A stretch of DNA of 64,000 nucleotides from Phyllobacterium myrsinacearum (GTDB lineage: Bacteria; Pseudomonadota; Alphaproteobacteria; Rhizobiales; Rhizobiaceae), in NCBI RefSeq assembly GCF_002980555.1, contig NZ_PVBT01000001.1, forward strand, positions 248,001 to 312,000. The letters run 5' to 3'. The notes beneath the pieces were generated by a model. That model saw only the letters and a list, made by a program, of their open reading frames with translations, had not been told where the DNA came from and did no database searches. Shown piece after piece: positions 55,452 through 63,990 of this stretch; positions within the stretch are counted from its first letter, which is position 1; every line of letters begins with the position of its first letter. Position numbers and translations under genes: made by a program.

Positions 55452-56690
55452 TCAGGCGGCCTGATCGCGCTCGGGCAGGGGCGCTAGACCGCGGCGGGCG
55501 CGGATCAGATTGGCGAAGCGGCGGAACAGGTAGTGCGAATCCTGCGGGCCGGGCGAGGCTTCCGGATGGTGCTGCACCGAGAAAATGGCCTTGCCGGTGA
55601 CGCGCAGGCCGCAATTGCTGCCGTCGAACAGAGAGACGTGGGTTTCTTCAACGCCATCGGGCAGGGAATCCGCATCGACGGCAAAGCCGTGATTCATCGA
55701 AACGATCTCGACCTTGCCGGTTGTGTCATCACGCACCGGATGATTGGCGCCATGGTGGCCCTGGTGCATTTTCTTGGTGTCGCCGCCGAGCGCCAGCGCC
55801 AGCATCTGGTGGCCAAGGCAGATGCCGAAGACGGGAATGTCGGTCTTGATCAGGTCCTGGATGGCCGGAACCGCGTATTTGCCTGTCGCAGCGGGATCGC
55901 CCGGGCCGTTCGACAGGAAAATCCCATCGGGCTTGTGGGCGAGCACGTCGTCCGCCGTTGCCGTGGCCGGAACGATGGTGACCTTGGCACCGAGACCGGC
56001 GATAAGGCGCAGGATGTTGCGCTTGATGCCGTAGTCGATGGCAACCACGTGGAATTCCGGTGCGGTCTGCTGATCAAAACCCTCGTTCCACACCCATGGC
56101 TTCTCGGTCCAGACCGCGCTCTGGCCTGACGTGACGTCCTTGGCCAGATCGAGATCCAGCAGGCCGTGCCAGGCGGCGGCGCGTTTGGTCAGGGCAGGGA
56201 TGTCGAACTTGCCTTCCGGATCGTGGGCGATGACGCCATTGGGCATGCCCTTTTCGCGGATGAGGGCGGTGAGCGCACGGGTATCGACACCGGCAAGGGC
56301 GATCACGCCGCGCGCCTTCAGCCAATCGTCGAGATGTTCGGCGGCGCGGTAGCTCGAGGGTGCCGTGATGTCGGCCTTGAAGATGGCGCCGACGGCACCG
56401 GCGCGGTTGGCCGGGGTCAGGTCTTCAATGTCTTCCCTGTTGGTGCCGACATTGCCGATATGGGGGAAGGTGAAGGTGACGATCTGGCCGGCATAGGAGG
56501 GATCGGTGAGGATTTCCTCGTAACCGGTGAGCGCGGTGTTGAAGCACACTTCCGCTTCGCAGGCGCCGGTTGCACCCAGTCCCTTGCCCTCGATCACCGT
56601 TCCATCGGCCAGAACCAGCACTGCTGTCGGCTTGAATTCTGTCCAGGCTGCGGTCTTTGCACCTGCGTCTGTCGTTATCGGGGCGGTCAT
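55452..56690 (-). CDS. carA: Carbamoyl-phosphate synthase small subunit
   Basis: A 412-residue glutaminase subunit supplying ammonia to CarB. The N-terminal domain contains CEAEVCFNTALTGYEEILTD and YAGQIVTFTFPHIGN. The class I glutamine amidotransferase domain has the nucleophile cysteine in FGICLGHQMLA and the catalytic His/Glu pair in VQHHPEASPGPQDSHYLF. ATG 56690 has GCAGGAGTGCCGC; longer in-frame starts are not supported. Its partner carB is 5 kb to the left with intervening genes, as in other Rhizobiales. Confidence 0.97.
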   Translation of the reverse strand: MTAPITTDAGAKTAAWTEFKPTAVLVLADGTVIEGKGLGATGACEAEVCFNTALTGYEEILTDPSYAGQIVTFTFPHIGNVGTNREDIEDLTPANRAGAVGAIFKADITAPSSYRAAEHLDDWLKARGVIALAGVDTRALTALIREKGMPNGVIAHDPEGKFDIPALTKRAAAWHGLLDLDLAKDVTSGQSAVWTEKPWVWNEGFDQQTAPEFHVVAIDYGIKRNILRLIAGLGAKVTIVPATATADDVLAHKPDGIFLSNGPGDPAATGKYAVPAIQDLIKTDIPVFGICLGHQMLALALGGDTKKMHQGHHGANHPVRDDTTGKVEIVSMNHGFAVDADSLPDGVEETHVSLFDGSNCGLRVTGKAIFSVQHHPEASPGPQDSHYLFRRFANLIRARRGLAPLPERDQAA

Positions 56691-56973
56691 GCGGCACTCC
56701 TGCGTGGGCTTGCGTCGTCGTTCTTCATTGGGCATTGAAAAATGCCGTTCGGTATTCCATATGACATGGCTGAACGCGGTGGTCGATTGACCTTACCACC
56801 GCTGCAACAACCTAAGATATCTGGCTAGGTCACGGACCTTAGAGAAAACCGCGCTTCCGGTCAATTGCGACACGACAACTCTTCGTGGAAATCGGTGCCG
56901 AACCGGCCCGCCGCGATGATTGATTTCGTTCGGACCCGCCGGTAGGGTGCTGACACAACAGGAGAGTAAAGCC

Positions 56974-57423
56974 ATGCGCGATACCATCGCCGGGGCACTG
57001 ACAACCGCCATCAAGGCACAGGACAAGCGCCGCGTCTCGACGCTGCGCCTGATCATGGCCGCCATTCAGGATCGGGATATTCTCAATCGCGGATCGGGCA
57101 AGGACCCGGTCACGAGCGATGAGATCAGCGCGATTCTGGCCAAGATGATCAAGCAGCGCGAGGAATCCGCGAAGCTGTACGAGGACGGCAACCGTCTTGA
57201 GCTTGCCGAGCAGGAGCGCAGCGAGATCGAGATCATCCGGGGTTTCCTGCCCAAGCAGCTGGGCGACGAGGATATCCGCCAGGCCTGCTCGCAGGTTATC
57301 GAGGAAATCGGCGCGGGCGGCCTGCGCGACATGGGCAAGTGCATGAATGCGCTGAAGGAAAAATACGCCGGCCAGATGGATTTCACCAAGGCCAGCGGTA
57401 TCGTGAAGGAAATCCTGCAGTAA
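56974..57423 (+). CDS. yqeY: GatB/YqeY domain protein
   Basis: A 149-residue protein of the GatB/YqeY family, an all-helical domain also found at the C-terminus of GatB, which binds tRNA. Clear segments are KAQDKRRVSTLRLIMAAIQ, EISAILAKMIKQREESAKLY, EIEIIRGFLPKQL and FTKASGIVKEIL. Proposed to assist tRNA-dependent amidation or aminoacyl-tRNA handling. CAGGAGAGTAAAGCC supports the ATG. It lies between carA and the dnaG region, an order common in Rhizobiales. Confidence 0.92.
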   Translation: MRDTIAGALTTAIKAQDKRRVSTLRLIMAAIQDRDILNRGSGKDPVTSDEISAILAKMIKQREESAKLYEDGNRLELAEQERSEIEIIRGFLPKQLGDEDIRQACSQVIEEIGAGGLRDMGKCMNALKEKYAGQMDFTKASGIVKEILQ

Positions 57424-57458
57424 GCTGCGGGTTACACAAACAGGTGCGGGATATACAG

Positions 57459-57493
57459 CCGCCGTTTCAGCAATGGGCTGAAACGGCGGTTTC
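57459..57493 (+). terminator. Terminator of yqeY, embedded in a converging gene
   Basis: CCGCCGTTTCAGC pairs perfectly with GCTGAAACGGCGG over a five-base loop, followed by TTTCC. The hairpin includes the stop codon and last codons of the convergent MFS gene. Confidence 0.8.
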
Positions 57494-58684
57494 CATTGGT
57501 ACGGGTGCCGGCGAGCGGGCGTTGCGGTACACCATCACGGCGATCATCAGGGCGGCCACGCCAGCGCCGATGGAGACGCAGAACCCGGACCGGGCGCCAT
57601 AGGCGTCGATCACCAGTCCGGACAGGGACGAGCCCAGCGCCATTCCGATGCCGATGCCCGTCATTGCCCATGTGATGCCTTCGGTGAGTTTGGACGCCGG
57701 CACGAGACGCTCGATCAGCCCCATGGAGATGATGATGGTGGGCGACACGGCGGCACCGGCCAGGAACAGGATCACCGCAAGCATCGGAATGCTGGTCACG
57801 AACAGCAGCGGCAAAGTCGTCAGCATGGCCAGCGCGATGGCATAGAGGAACTGCGTTGCCAGCGGTCGTCTGAATTTGAGCGTGCCGAAGACAAGGCCGA
57901 TGATCAGCGATCCGGCGGCGTAGCTGGCCAGAACGATGCTGGCGGCTGCCTTCTGGCCCTGTTCCCCGGCAAAGGCGATGGCCGTCACCTCGGCGGTGCC
58001 GAAAATGGCGCCGATGGCCACCAGCGTCAGCACGATCCATTGCAGCGGGCGCAGGCGGATAACCGATGTTCCCTTGCTCTTGTCCTGCGCATGAACAGGC
58101 GGTTCCGTCGAACGCTGGGCAATGAACAGCAGCGTGCCGACGGTCAGGAACAACGTTGCTGCCAGCGGGCCGGCTTCCGGAAAGAGTGCAACGCTCAGCC
58201 CGATCGAGACGATGGGTCCAACCATGTAGACAATTTCATCGACAACCGATTCCAGCGCGAAGGCGGTGTGGAGTTTTGGTGTGTCGCGATAGATCGCCGT
58301 CCAGCGCGCCCGCACCATGGCGGATATGCTGGGCATGAAGCCAGCCGATATGGCGAACAGAAACAGCATCCAGCTCGATGCGCCATAGCGCGCCGACAGC
58401 ATCAGCGCCGTCAGTGCCAGCACGGTGATGACCGTGACAGGCGGAAGGACGCGGCGCTGTCCGTAGCGGTCGATCAGGCGCGAGATTTGCGGGGCGATCA
58501 AGGCATTGGACAGGGCAAAGGCGGCCGATACGGCACCGGCCAGCCAATAGGTGCCATGGGTCTGCGACAGCATGGTGACGATGCCGAGCGTGATCATCGA
58601 CACGGGCAGGCGGGCGATCAGGCCGGAGGCGGAGAAGGCGAAACTGCCCGGCGCCTTGAAGATATCCCGGTATGGATTGGTCAT
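57467..58684 (-). CDS. MFS transporter
   Basis: A 405-residue 12-helix transporter. The N-terminal half includes PVSMITLGIVTMLSQTHG and APQISRLIDRYGQRRVLPPV, a motif-A-like loop; the second half has GGAAVSPTIIISMGLIERLV. The substrate is unknown; the family and regulation by a TetR protein suggest drug or metabolite export. ATG 58684 is best supported by AAGGG; ATG 58693 is too close to it. It is divergent from tetR with three operators between. Confidence 0.85.
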   Translation of the reverse strand: MTNPYRDIFKAPGSFAFSASGLIARLPVSMITLGIVTMLSQTHGTYWLAGAVSAAFALSNALIAPQISRLIDRYGQRRVLPPVTVITVLALTALMLSARYGASSWMLFLFAISAGFMPSISAMVRARWTAIYRDTPKLHTAFALESVVDEIVYMVGPIVSIGLSVALFPEAGPLAATLFLTVGTLLFIAQRSTEPPVHAQDKSKGTSVIRLRPLQWIVLTLVAIGAIFGTAEVTAIAFAGEQGQKAAASIVLASYAAGSLIIGLVFGTLKFRRPLATQFLYAIALAMLTTLPLLFVTSIPMLAVILFLAGAAVSPTIIISMGLIERLVPASKLTEGITWAMTGIGIGMALGSSLSGLVIDAYGARSGFCVSIGAGVAALMIAVMVYRNARSPAPVPMETAVSAHC

Positions 58685-58719
58685 GGTGAACATTCCCTTG
58701 TGCAGCGGGCGTATAATAA

Positions 58720-58787
58720 CATACGCAGCGTATGTCGATGTATTAGTTGCATACGAGACGTATGTCAATTAATATACGCCGCGTATG
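58720..58787. promoter_or_regulatory. Three tandem TetR operators between MFS and tetR
   Basis: CATACG-CAG-CGTATG (58720-58734), CATACG-AGA-CGTATG (58750-58764) and TATACG-CCG-CGTATG (58773-58787): three 6-bp inverted repeats with three-base spacers, centres 30 and 23 bases apart. Confidence 0.88.
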
Positions 58788-58804
58788 TAAAGGGAATTCA
58801 TGAA

Positions 58805-59425
58805 ATGCACAAACCCCGGGCTGAAATGATTGCGCAAACGCGGGCCAAGCTGGTTGCGGCGGCGCGACAGGCTTTTGGCACGGCGGGCTATGCCGATGCG
58901 TCCATGGATGACTTCACATCGGCTGTCGGCCTGACGCGCGGTGCGCTGTATCACCATTTCGGCGACAAGAAGGGTCTGCTTGAAGCGGTTATTGCCGAGA
59001 TCGACGCGGAAATGGATGCGCGCCTGCTTGCCGTCTCCAGCCGGTCGCAGAGCCAGTGGCAGGGGTTTGTCGACGAATGCACCGCCTATCTGGAAATGGC
59101 GCTCGAGCCGGAAATCCAGCGCATCGTGCTGCGCGATGGCCCCTCCGTGCTCGGCGATCCCGCCACTTGGCCCAACCAGAACAAGTGCATCCTTTCCATG
59201 TCGGCCAATCTGAAGCGCCTGAGCGCGGACGGCATCATACGGCCGGGCGATCCTGAGGCGCTGGCGCGCCTGCTCAATGGCGCCCTGCTGCATGCGGCGT
59301 CGTGGATCGCCAATTCACCCGAACCGGAAGCCACATCGCGGCGGGCAGTGGAAGGCATCAAGGATCTGCTGAACGGCCTGCTGCGTTTTCCCGTTGCCAC
59401 GCCCGCAAATGCGTCTGGCTGTTGA
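58805..59425 (+). CDS. TetR-family transcriptional regulator
   Basis: A 206-residue regulator. HTH: QTRAKLVAAARQAFGTAGYA, MDDFTSAVGLTRGALYHHFG and DKKGLLEAVI. C-terminal: IQRIVLRDGPSVLGDPATW and ALARLLNGALLHAASWIANS, a TetR C11-like pattern. It is divergent from the MFS gene and should repress both through the CATACG operators. AAGGGAATTCATGAA precedes the ATG. Confidence 0.9.
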   Translation: MHKPRAEMIAQTRAKLVAAARQAFGTAGYADASMDDFTSAVGLTRGALYHHFGDKKGLLEAVIAEIDAEMDARLLAVSSRSQSQWQGFVDECTAYLEMALEPEIQRIVLRDGPSVLGDPATWPNQNKCILSMSANLKRLSADGIIRPGDPEALARLLNGALLHAASWIANSPEPEATSRRAVEGIKDLLNGLLRFPVATPANASGC

Positions 59426-59730
59426 AAGAGGAGAATGACGGGCGGTCCTTGGAACGCGGGTCTTGGGGTATGCTGTATGCGATGCTTGCGATCCAAGGAC
59501 CACCCGCCCCGGCGTTTTCAGGTTTTGCCCGGTGTACCACCACGGAGCCAAACCTCCCCGGCCGCACGAGGTTTTTCCCTCGTGAAGCCAAAGCGCCGAT
59601 CCTTTCCCGACTTTCGAAAGTTTCCGGAAGCATTCCCGCCGGAAAGGACGAGGAGAAGGATAAGCGAGGTTGGGAGAACGTGGATAAGTTGGTGTTGAAT
59701 TTCTTATAAAACAACAGCTTGGCTGTTCCC
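59426..59730. other. Intergenic region with hairpins, left of the repeat element
   Basis: Holds a long inverted repeat, CGGGCGGTCCTTGGA (59439-59453) with TCCAAGGACCACCCG (59492-59506), 14 of 15 pairs, and a 7-bp hairpin CACGAGG-CCTCGTG at 59565-59584. Reading frames here (for example ATG 59470 to 59709) have no family and overlap in several frames, so no gene is called. Confidence 0.5.
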
Positions 59731-59921
59731 ACCCCCCTCTGTCCTGCCGGACATCTCCCCCACAAGGGGGGAGATCAGCTGTCATTGCTGTTTCAGCCAA
59801 TCTTCAACATTGAAGACAACCGAAAGCCGTTGATGCCAATGTGATTTCCCCCCTTGTGGGGGGTCCGAAGGACGGGCGAGACCCGTGGCTCGCCCCGGAG
59901 GGCGGCAGCCCAGAGGGGGGT
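59731..59921. repeat. Composite inverted-repeat element (MITE-like)
   Basis: The ends CCCCCCTCTG (59732-59741) and CAGAGGGGGG (59911-59920) are a perfect inverted repeat. Inside, each arm has a C/G-rich hairpin (CTCCCCCACAAGGGGGGAG on the left; CCCCCCTTGTGGGGGG on the right), themselves complementary. The core carries no gene. This matches the form of interspersed intergenic repeats common in Rhizobiales. Confidence 0.75.
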
Positions 59922-59934
59922 AAGGAGCGACAAT

Positions 59935-61605
59935 TCAGTTGTTCAGCGCGCGCAGCCGTGTGGTGTTGAGCAGGCCCTGTTCCTCCAGCACCGGATAGGC
60001 CATGGCGGCCAGCAGCGAGTTGATCTGCTTCAGGTCGCGGATGGTATCGAGGTGGATCGAGCTGGTCTCCAGGCTGCGCAGTGTTCCCTCGCGCAGGCGG
60101 CTGAAATGGCGCTGGCTGCTCTGCTTTTCCAGATCGCGCAGGTGATCCTTTTCCAGCACCAGCTGGTGCGCCATCTCACTGTCGCGCGACACCAGCACGT
60201 TGAACGCCATGCGCGCATTGGTCAGGACCTTTGCGTGGAAGTTGCTGAGTTCCAGCCAGCCCTCATCGGTGAATTTCAGCTTGCGGTCCATCTTCTTCTG
60301 CACCAGCGCGAGCATGTTGCGCACGATGATATCGCCGACCTGTTCGAGCTTGACGCAGGCGCCGAGCAGTTCCTGGGCCCGGCTGACCTCCTGCGGCGAC
60401 AGGGCGCGCGTCGTCAGCTTGGCGAGATAAAGCTTGATCGCGGCATGCTTGCGGTCGACCTTGTCATCGAGGCCCGACAATTCGTCGATGCGCGCCTGCT
60501 CGGGATTCTCGTAGAGCCCGATGATCCGCTGCAGCATGATTTCCACGGTTTCGCAGACACGCACGGTCTCGCGCGTGGCATTGGCAAGGGCAAGGCTCGG
60601 CGCATCGAGCACGCTTTCATCAAGTGCGCTGAGTTCCGCCTGTTCCAGCGACGGGGCCTGCGGGACGGGGGCATTGAGCGCAACAATGGCCTTGGTGGCC
60701 TTCAGGACAAGGCCGGACAGCGGCACGCCGGCAAGCAGGATGATGATGTTGAAGAGGATATGCGCATGGATGATCTGGTCAGCCGGCGCCGCACCAAGGA
60801 AGGCCACCGACGGCTTGAAGGTGAGGTAGGCAATGAGGATGATGAGGGAACCGGCGCCGCGCATCAACAGGTTGCCCATCGGCACGATCCGGGCCTGCGG
60901 CGCGGCATTGCGGGTCAGCAGCGGCGCGATGAAGGACGAGCCGAGATTGACGCCGAACACCATGACGACGCCGAGTTCCGGATCGATGAGGCCGCGCGAT
61001 GCGAACGTGACGAGCAGCAAAATGGCGGCGATGCTGGAATGGAACAGCCACGTCATCAGCGCCGCCAGCATGAAGGCGGTGACCGGGTCGGTGCTCAGAT
61101 AGCTGACGATGACAGGCAGAAGGTCGCTGTTGCGCAGCGGCTCGGTGGCCTGGCCGGTCATCTCGAGCGACAGGACGAGCAGGCCGATGCCGACGAGAAT
61201 GCGGCCGATCTGGCGCCAGTCGCCGCGCTCGGTGGACATGAAGATGACGGTGCCGGCGAGCAGGCACAAAGGTACCAGCAGCGTGAGATCAAAGCTCAGG
61301 ATCAGGACGACGAGCGCCGAGCCGACCTCGGCGCCGCGCACCGCCATCAGCCCGGAAATGCCGCTGACAATGCCGGACCCGACGAAGGAGCCGACGAGCA
61401 GGCTGACGGCCGTCGAGCTTTGCAGCGCAATCGACAGCATCGTGCCCCAGAGGACGGCAAGGACGGGATTGTGCAGCACACCGCGCAGGCTCTGGCGCAT
61501 GCGTTCGCCATAGGCGCGCTCGACGCCGGTGCGCACCATGCGTGTCGCCCACAGCAGAAGGGCCACCGCACCTGCAAGATGCAATAAAACTGTCGAACCG
61601 TTCAC
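59935..61605 (-). CDS. Na/Pi cotransporter family protein
   Basis: A 556-residue protein. About eight membrane helices with two QSSTA-like motifs (LQSSTAVSLLVGSFVGSG and FHSSIAAILLLVTF) form the Na+/phosphate cotransporter core, followed by a cytoplasmic PhoU-like helical domain (about residues 340-556). Role: phosphate uptake or export linked to sodium. The frame has no ATG at its head; GTG 61605 is favoured because AGGA lies nine bases upstream, while TTG 61614 directly abuts it. Confidence 0.88.
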   Translation of the reverse strand: MNGSTVLLHLAGAVALLLWATRMVRTGVERAYGERMRQSLRGVLHNPVLAVLWGTMLSIALQSSTAVSLLVGSFVGSGIVSGISGLMAVRGAEVGSALVVLILSFDLTLLVPLCLLAGTVIFMSTERGDWRQIGRILVGIGLLVLSLEMTGQATEPLRNSDLLPVIVSYLSTDPVTAFMLAALMTWLFHSSIAAILLLVTFASRGLIDPELGVVMVFGVNLGSSFIAPLLTRNAAPQARIVPMGNLLMRGAGSLIILIAYLTFKPSVAFLGAAPADQIIHAHILFNIIILLAGVPLSGLVLKATKAIVALNAPVPQAPSLEQAELSALDESVLDAPSLALANATRETVRVCETVEIMLQRIIGLYENPEQARIDELSGLDDKVDRKHAAIKLYLAKLTTRALSPQEVSRAQELLGACVKLEQVGDIIVRNMLALVQKKMDRKLKFTDEGWLELSNFHAKVLTNARMAFNVLVSRDSEMAHQLVLEKDHLRDLEKQSSQRHFSRLREGTLRSLETSSIHLDTIRDLKQINSLLAAMAYPVLEEQGLLNTTRLRALNN

Positions 61606-61705
61606 TTGAGCCAATCCTAACGAGGTGGAAAAATGCGGTATACAACCAGACCAATTCTAGTTGCCAATTATTAAGATAACATATCAATCCAAAAGGGGAA
61701 AAAAT

Positions 61706-61816
61706 ATGTTCCGGCTAAGAAAAAATATGTCGCATTTGACAAAGTGTAACAGTTTTATGACAGCTTTTACCCGCATCCTATATGATAAGCCGGCTTTTCA
61801 ATATCCGATCCGGTAA
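61706..61816 (+). CDS. Possible 36-residue small protein
   Basis: In the 374-base gap before dnaG, a frame begins with ATG 61706 after AAAAGGGG and encodes a basic 36-residue peptide (starting MFRLRKNMSHLTKC, ending PAFQYPIR). No known family. The region is AT-rich (much lower GC than neighbours), so the frame may be chance and the AT richness may mark the dnaG promoter. Confidence 0.25.
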   Translation: MFRLRKNMSHLTKCNSFMTAFTRILYDKPAFQYPIR

Positions 61817-61988
61817 TTAAATCAAAAAGATAGGATGAGCAGGGGATGACCGGCTTGCAGACCTTTCACCGCCCCACGATATGATGCAATATGGAACCGG
61901 TTCTGCAGACAGCTGTGGAAACCGTGAAAAATGGAGGCATTCGGGGCTCAGGCCCGGGAATCGCCGGATTGAGTGAACGAAGAACAGC

Positions 61989-63959
61989 ATGCGATTTCCG
62001 CCGTCCTTTCTCGATGAGATCAGGGAGCGTGTACCGATTTCCAGTGTGATCGGCACGCGGGTGTCCTTCGACCGGAAAAAAACCAATGCGCCGAAGGGCG
62101 ATTTCTGGGCGTGCTGCCCGTTTCATGGCGAGAAATCGCCAAGCTTCCACTGCGAGGACCGCAAGGGCCGCTATCACTGCTTCGGCTGCGGGGTGACGGG
62201 CGATCACTTCAAGTTCCTCACGGAGCTTGAGGGGCTGAGCTTTCCCGAAGCGGTGCAGCGCGTGGCTGACATGGCGGGTATTCCCATGCCGGCGCGCGAT
62301 GCCGAAATGGAAATGCGCGAGGCCAAGCGCGCCACGCTCTATGACGTCATGGACATGGCGACGAAATTCTTCGAGGAGCAGCTGCAGTCGGCTGCGGGCG
62401 CCAAGGCGCGGGCCTACCTGCGTGACCGCGGCCTGTCGGCGGCGACGCAGCATGCCTACCGGCTGGGTTATTCGCCGGAGAGCCGCAATGCGCTCAAGGA
62501 GCATCTGGCGCTGAAGGGCGCAACACGCGAACAGATCGAGGCCTGCGGCCTCGTGGTCTATGGCGACGACAAGCCGGTCTCCTATGACCGCTTCCGCGAC
62601 CGCATCATGTTCCCGATCGAGGATCTGCGCGGGCGGGTCATCGCTTTCGGCGGCCGGGCGCTGACGCCCAATGCCCCGGCCAAATATCTCAATTCCAACG
62701 AGACCGAGCTGTTTCACAAGGGCAAGGTGCTGTTCAACGCCCTGCGCGCGCGGCGCGCGGCGCAGCCGCAGGCGGGGCAGGCCGCCAAGGCCGTGATTGC
62801 GGTCGAAGGCTATATGGACGTCATTGCGCTGGCGCAGGCGGGTTTCGGTCAGGCGGTTGCGCCGCTCGGCACGGCGCTGACGGAAGACCAGCTCGATCTG
62901 CTCTGGCGCATGTCGCCGGAGCCGGTGCTGTGTTTCGACGGCGATCAGGCCGGGATCAAGGCGGCCTACCGCGCCATTGATCTGGCCATGCCGGCGCTGA
63001 AGCCGGGCCGGTCGCTGCGCTTTGCCGTGCTGCCGGAAGGCAAGGACCCCGATGACCTCGTCAAGGCATCGGGCCCGCAGGCCTTCCAGGCCGTATTGGA
63101 CGATGCCCGCCCATTGGCTGACATGCTGTGGGCGCGCGAGACCAGCGGCGGCGTTTTCGACACGCCGGAGCGGCGCGCCGAACTGGAATCCCGGCTCAAG
63201 CAGATGACGGCGCTGATTGCCGACGAGAATGTGCGCCGCCACTATGCCCAGGATGTGCGCGACCGTATCCAGCAGTTCTTCGGCTCGAACCAGCGCGGGG
63301 GCAACAACCGGCGCGATGGCGACCAGCGCGGCAATGGCCAGAATGGTTTTGGCGGCCAGAATGGCTATGGCCAGAGGGGCAGGGGTGCGGCCTCGGGGCG
63401 GCTCGCCGTTTCCGACAGTCTTGCCCGCTCGGTACTGGTGAAGACCACGTCGGCGGCGCCGCCGCTGCGCGAGACCGCCATATTGATGACCCTGTTCAAC
63501 CATCCCCGGCTGATCGAAGAGGATTTCGAAACGGTGGTGCGGCTGGAATTCAGCCACCCGGACCTGAAACGCTTTCATTCCGCCATGCTCAATGCCCTGG
63601 CCGAGCACCACGTGGTGGACGGGCTGGAAATGCGCAAGGCCATGGCCGATGCCGGACATGGCACGCTGATCGAGGCGCTCGAGGCGCTTGTGCGGCGCGC
63701 CCGCATGTGGACCGCCACGGCGGAAGCGGCGGAAGAGGATGCGCTGGAGGCCTTGCGGCAGGCCGTTCACTTGCATCAGCGCGCAAGCACACTACATAAA
63801 GAGCTGAAAGTAGCTGAAACCGCGTTGGCGACGGAAACGACCGACGAAAACCTCAACCGGCTGCTCGATATTCAGAACGACATCCGCAACGCCCAGGCGA
63901 CGGAAGCACTGATCGAGGGCTTTGGAATCCCGTCCGGACGGTCCGGAAAGGGTTTTTGA
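61989..63959 (+). CDS. dnaG: DNA primase
   Basis: A 656-residue primase that makes RNA primers for replication. The CHC2-type zinc-binding domain has C43, H46, C64 and C67 (CCPFHGEKSPSF and YHCFGCGVTGDHF). The catalytic core begins near residue 120 with the Toprim domain: VIAVEGYMDVIAL and FDGDQAGIKAA (DxD). A Gly/Asn/Gln-rich linker (about residues 432-475) separates the core from the C-terminal DnaB-binding helical domain. The ATG at 61989 lies 30 kb from greA in the typical rhizobial chromosome region, normally followed by rpoD. Confidence 0.96.
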   Translation: MRFPPSFLDEIRERVPISSVIGTRVSFDRKKTNAPKGDFWACCPFHGEKSPSFHCEDRKGRYHCFGCGVTGDHFKFLTELEGLSFPEAVQRVADMAGIPMPARDAEMEMREAKRATLYDVMDMATKFFEEQLQSAAGAKARAYLRDRGLSAATQHAYRLGYSPESRNALKEHLALKGATREQIEACGLVVYGDDKPVSYDRFRDRIMFPIEDLRGRVIAFGGRALTPNAPAKYLNSNETELFHKGKVLFNALRARRAAQPQAGQAAKAVIAVEGYMDVIALAQAGFGQAVAPLGTALTEDQLDLLWRMSPEPVLCFDGDQAGIKAAYRAIDLAMPALKPGRSLRFAVLPEGKDPDDLVKASGPQAFQAVLDDARPLADMLWARETSGGVFDTPERRAELESRLKQMTALIADENVRRHYAQDVRDRIQQFFGSNQRGGNNRRDGDQRGNGQNGFGGQNGYGQRGRGAASGRLAVSDSLARSVLVKTTSAAPPLRETAILMTLFNHPRLIEEDFETVVRLEFSHPDLKRFHSAMLNALAEHHVVDGLEMRKAMADAGHGTLIEALEALVRRARMWTATAEAAEEDALEALRQAVHLHQRASTLHKELKVAETALATETTDENLNRLLDIQNDIRNAQATEALIEGFGIPSGRSGKGF

Positions 63960-63965
63960 CGAAAT

Positions 63966-63990
63966 TGATTCGCTTTTTTGCCGCGAATCA
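63966..63990 (+). repeat. Hairpin after dnaG
   Basis: TGATTCGC and GCGAATCA form a perfect 8-bp stem over a nine-base loop, six bases after the dnaG stop. No T-run follows within the window, so it may be a transcript-processing or weak terminator structure. Confidence 0.45.

Noticed and set aside
59470-59709. An 80-codon frame starting MLYAMLAIQG in the repeat-rich gap
   Set aside because: No family, no clear ribosome binding site, and overlapping open frames in other registers. Kept as a finding about the repeat, not as a gene.
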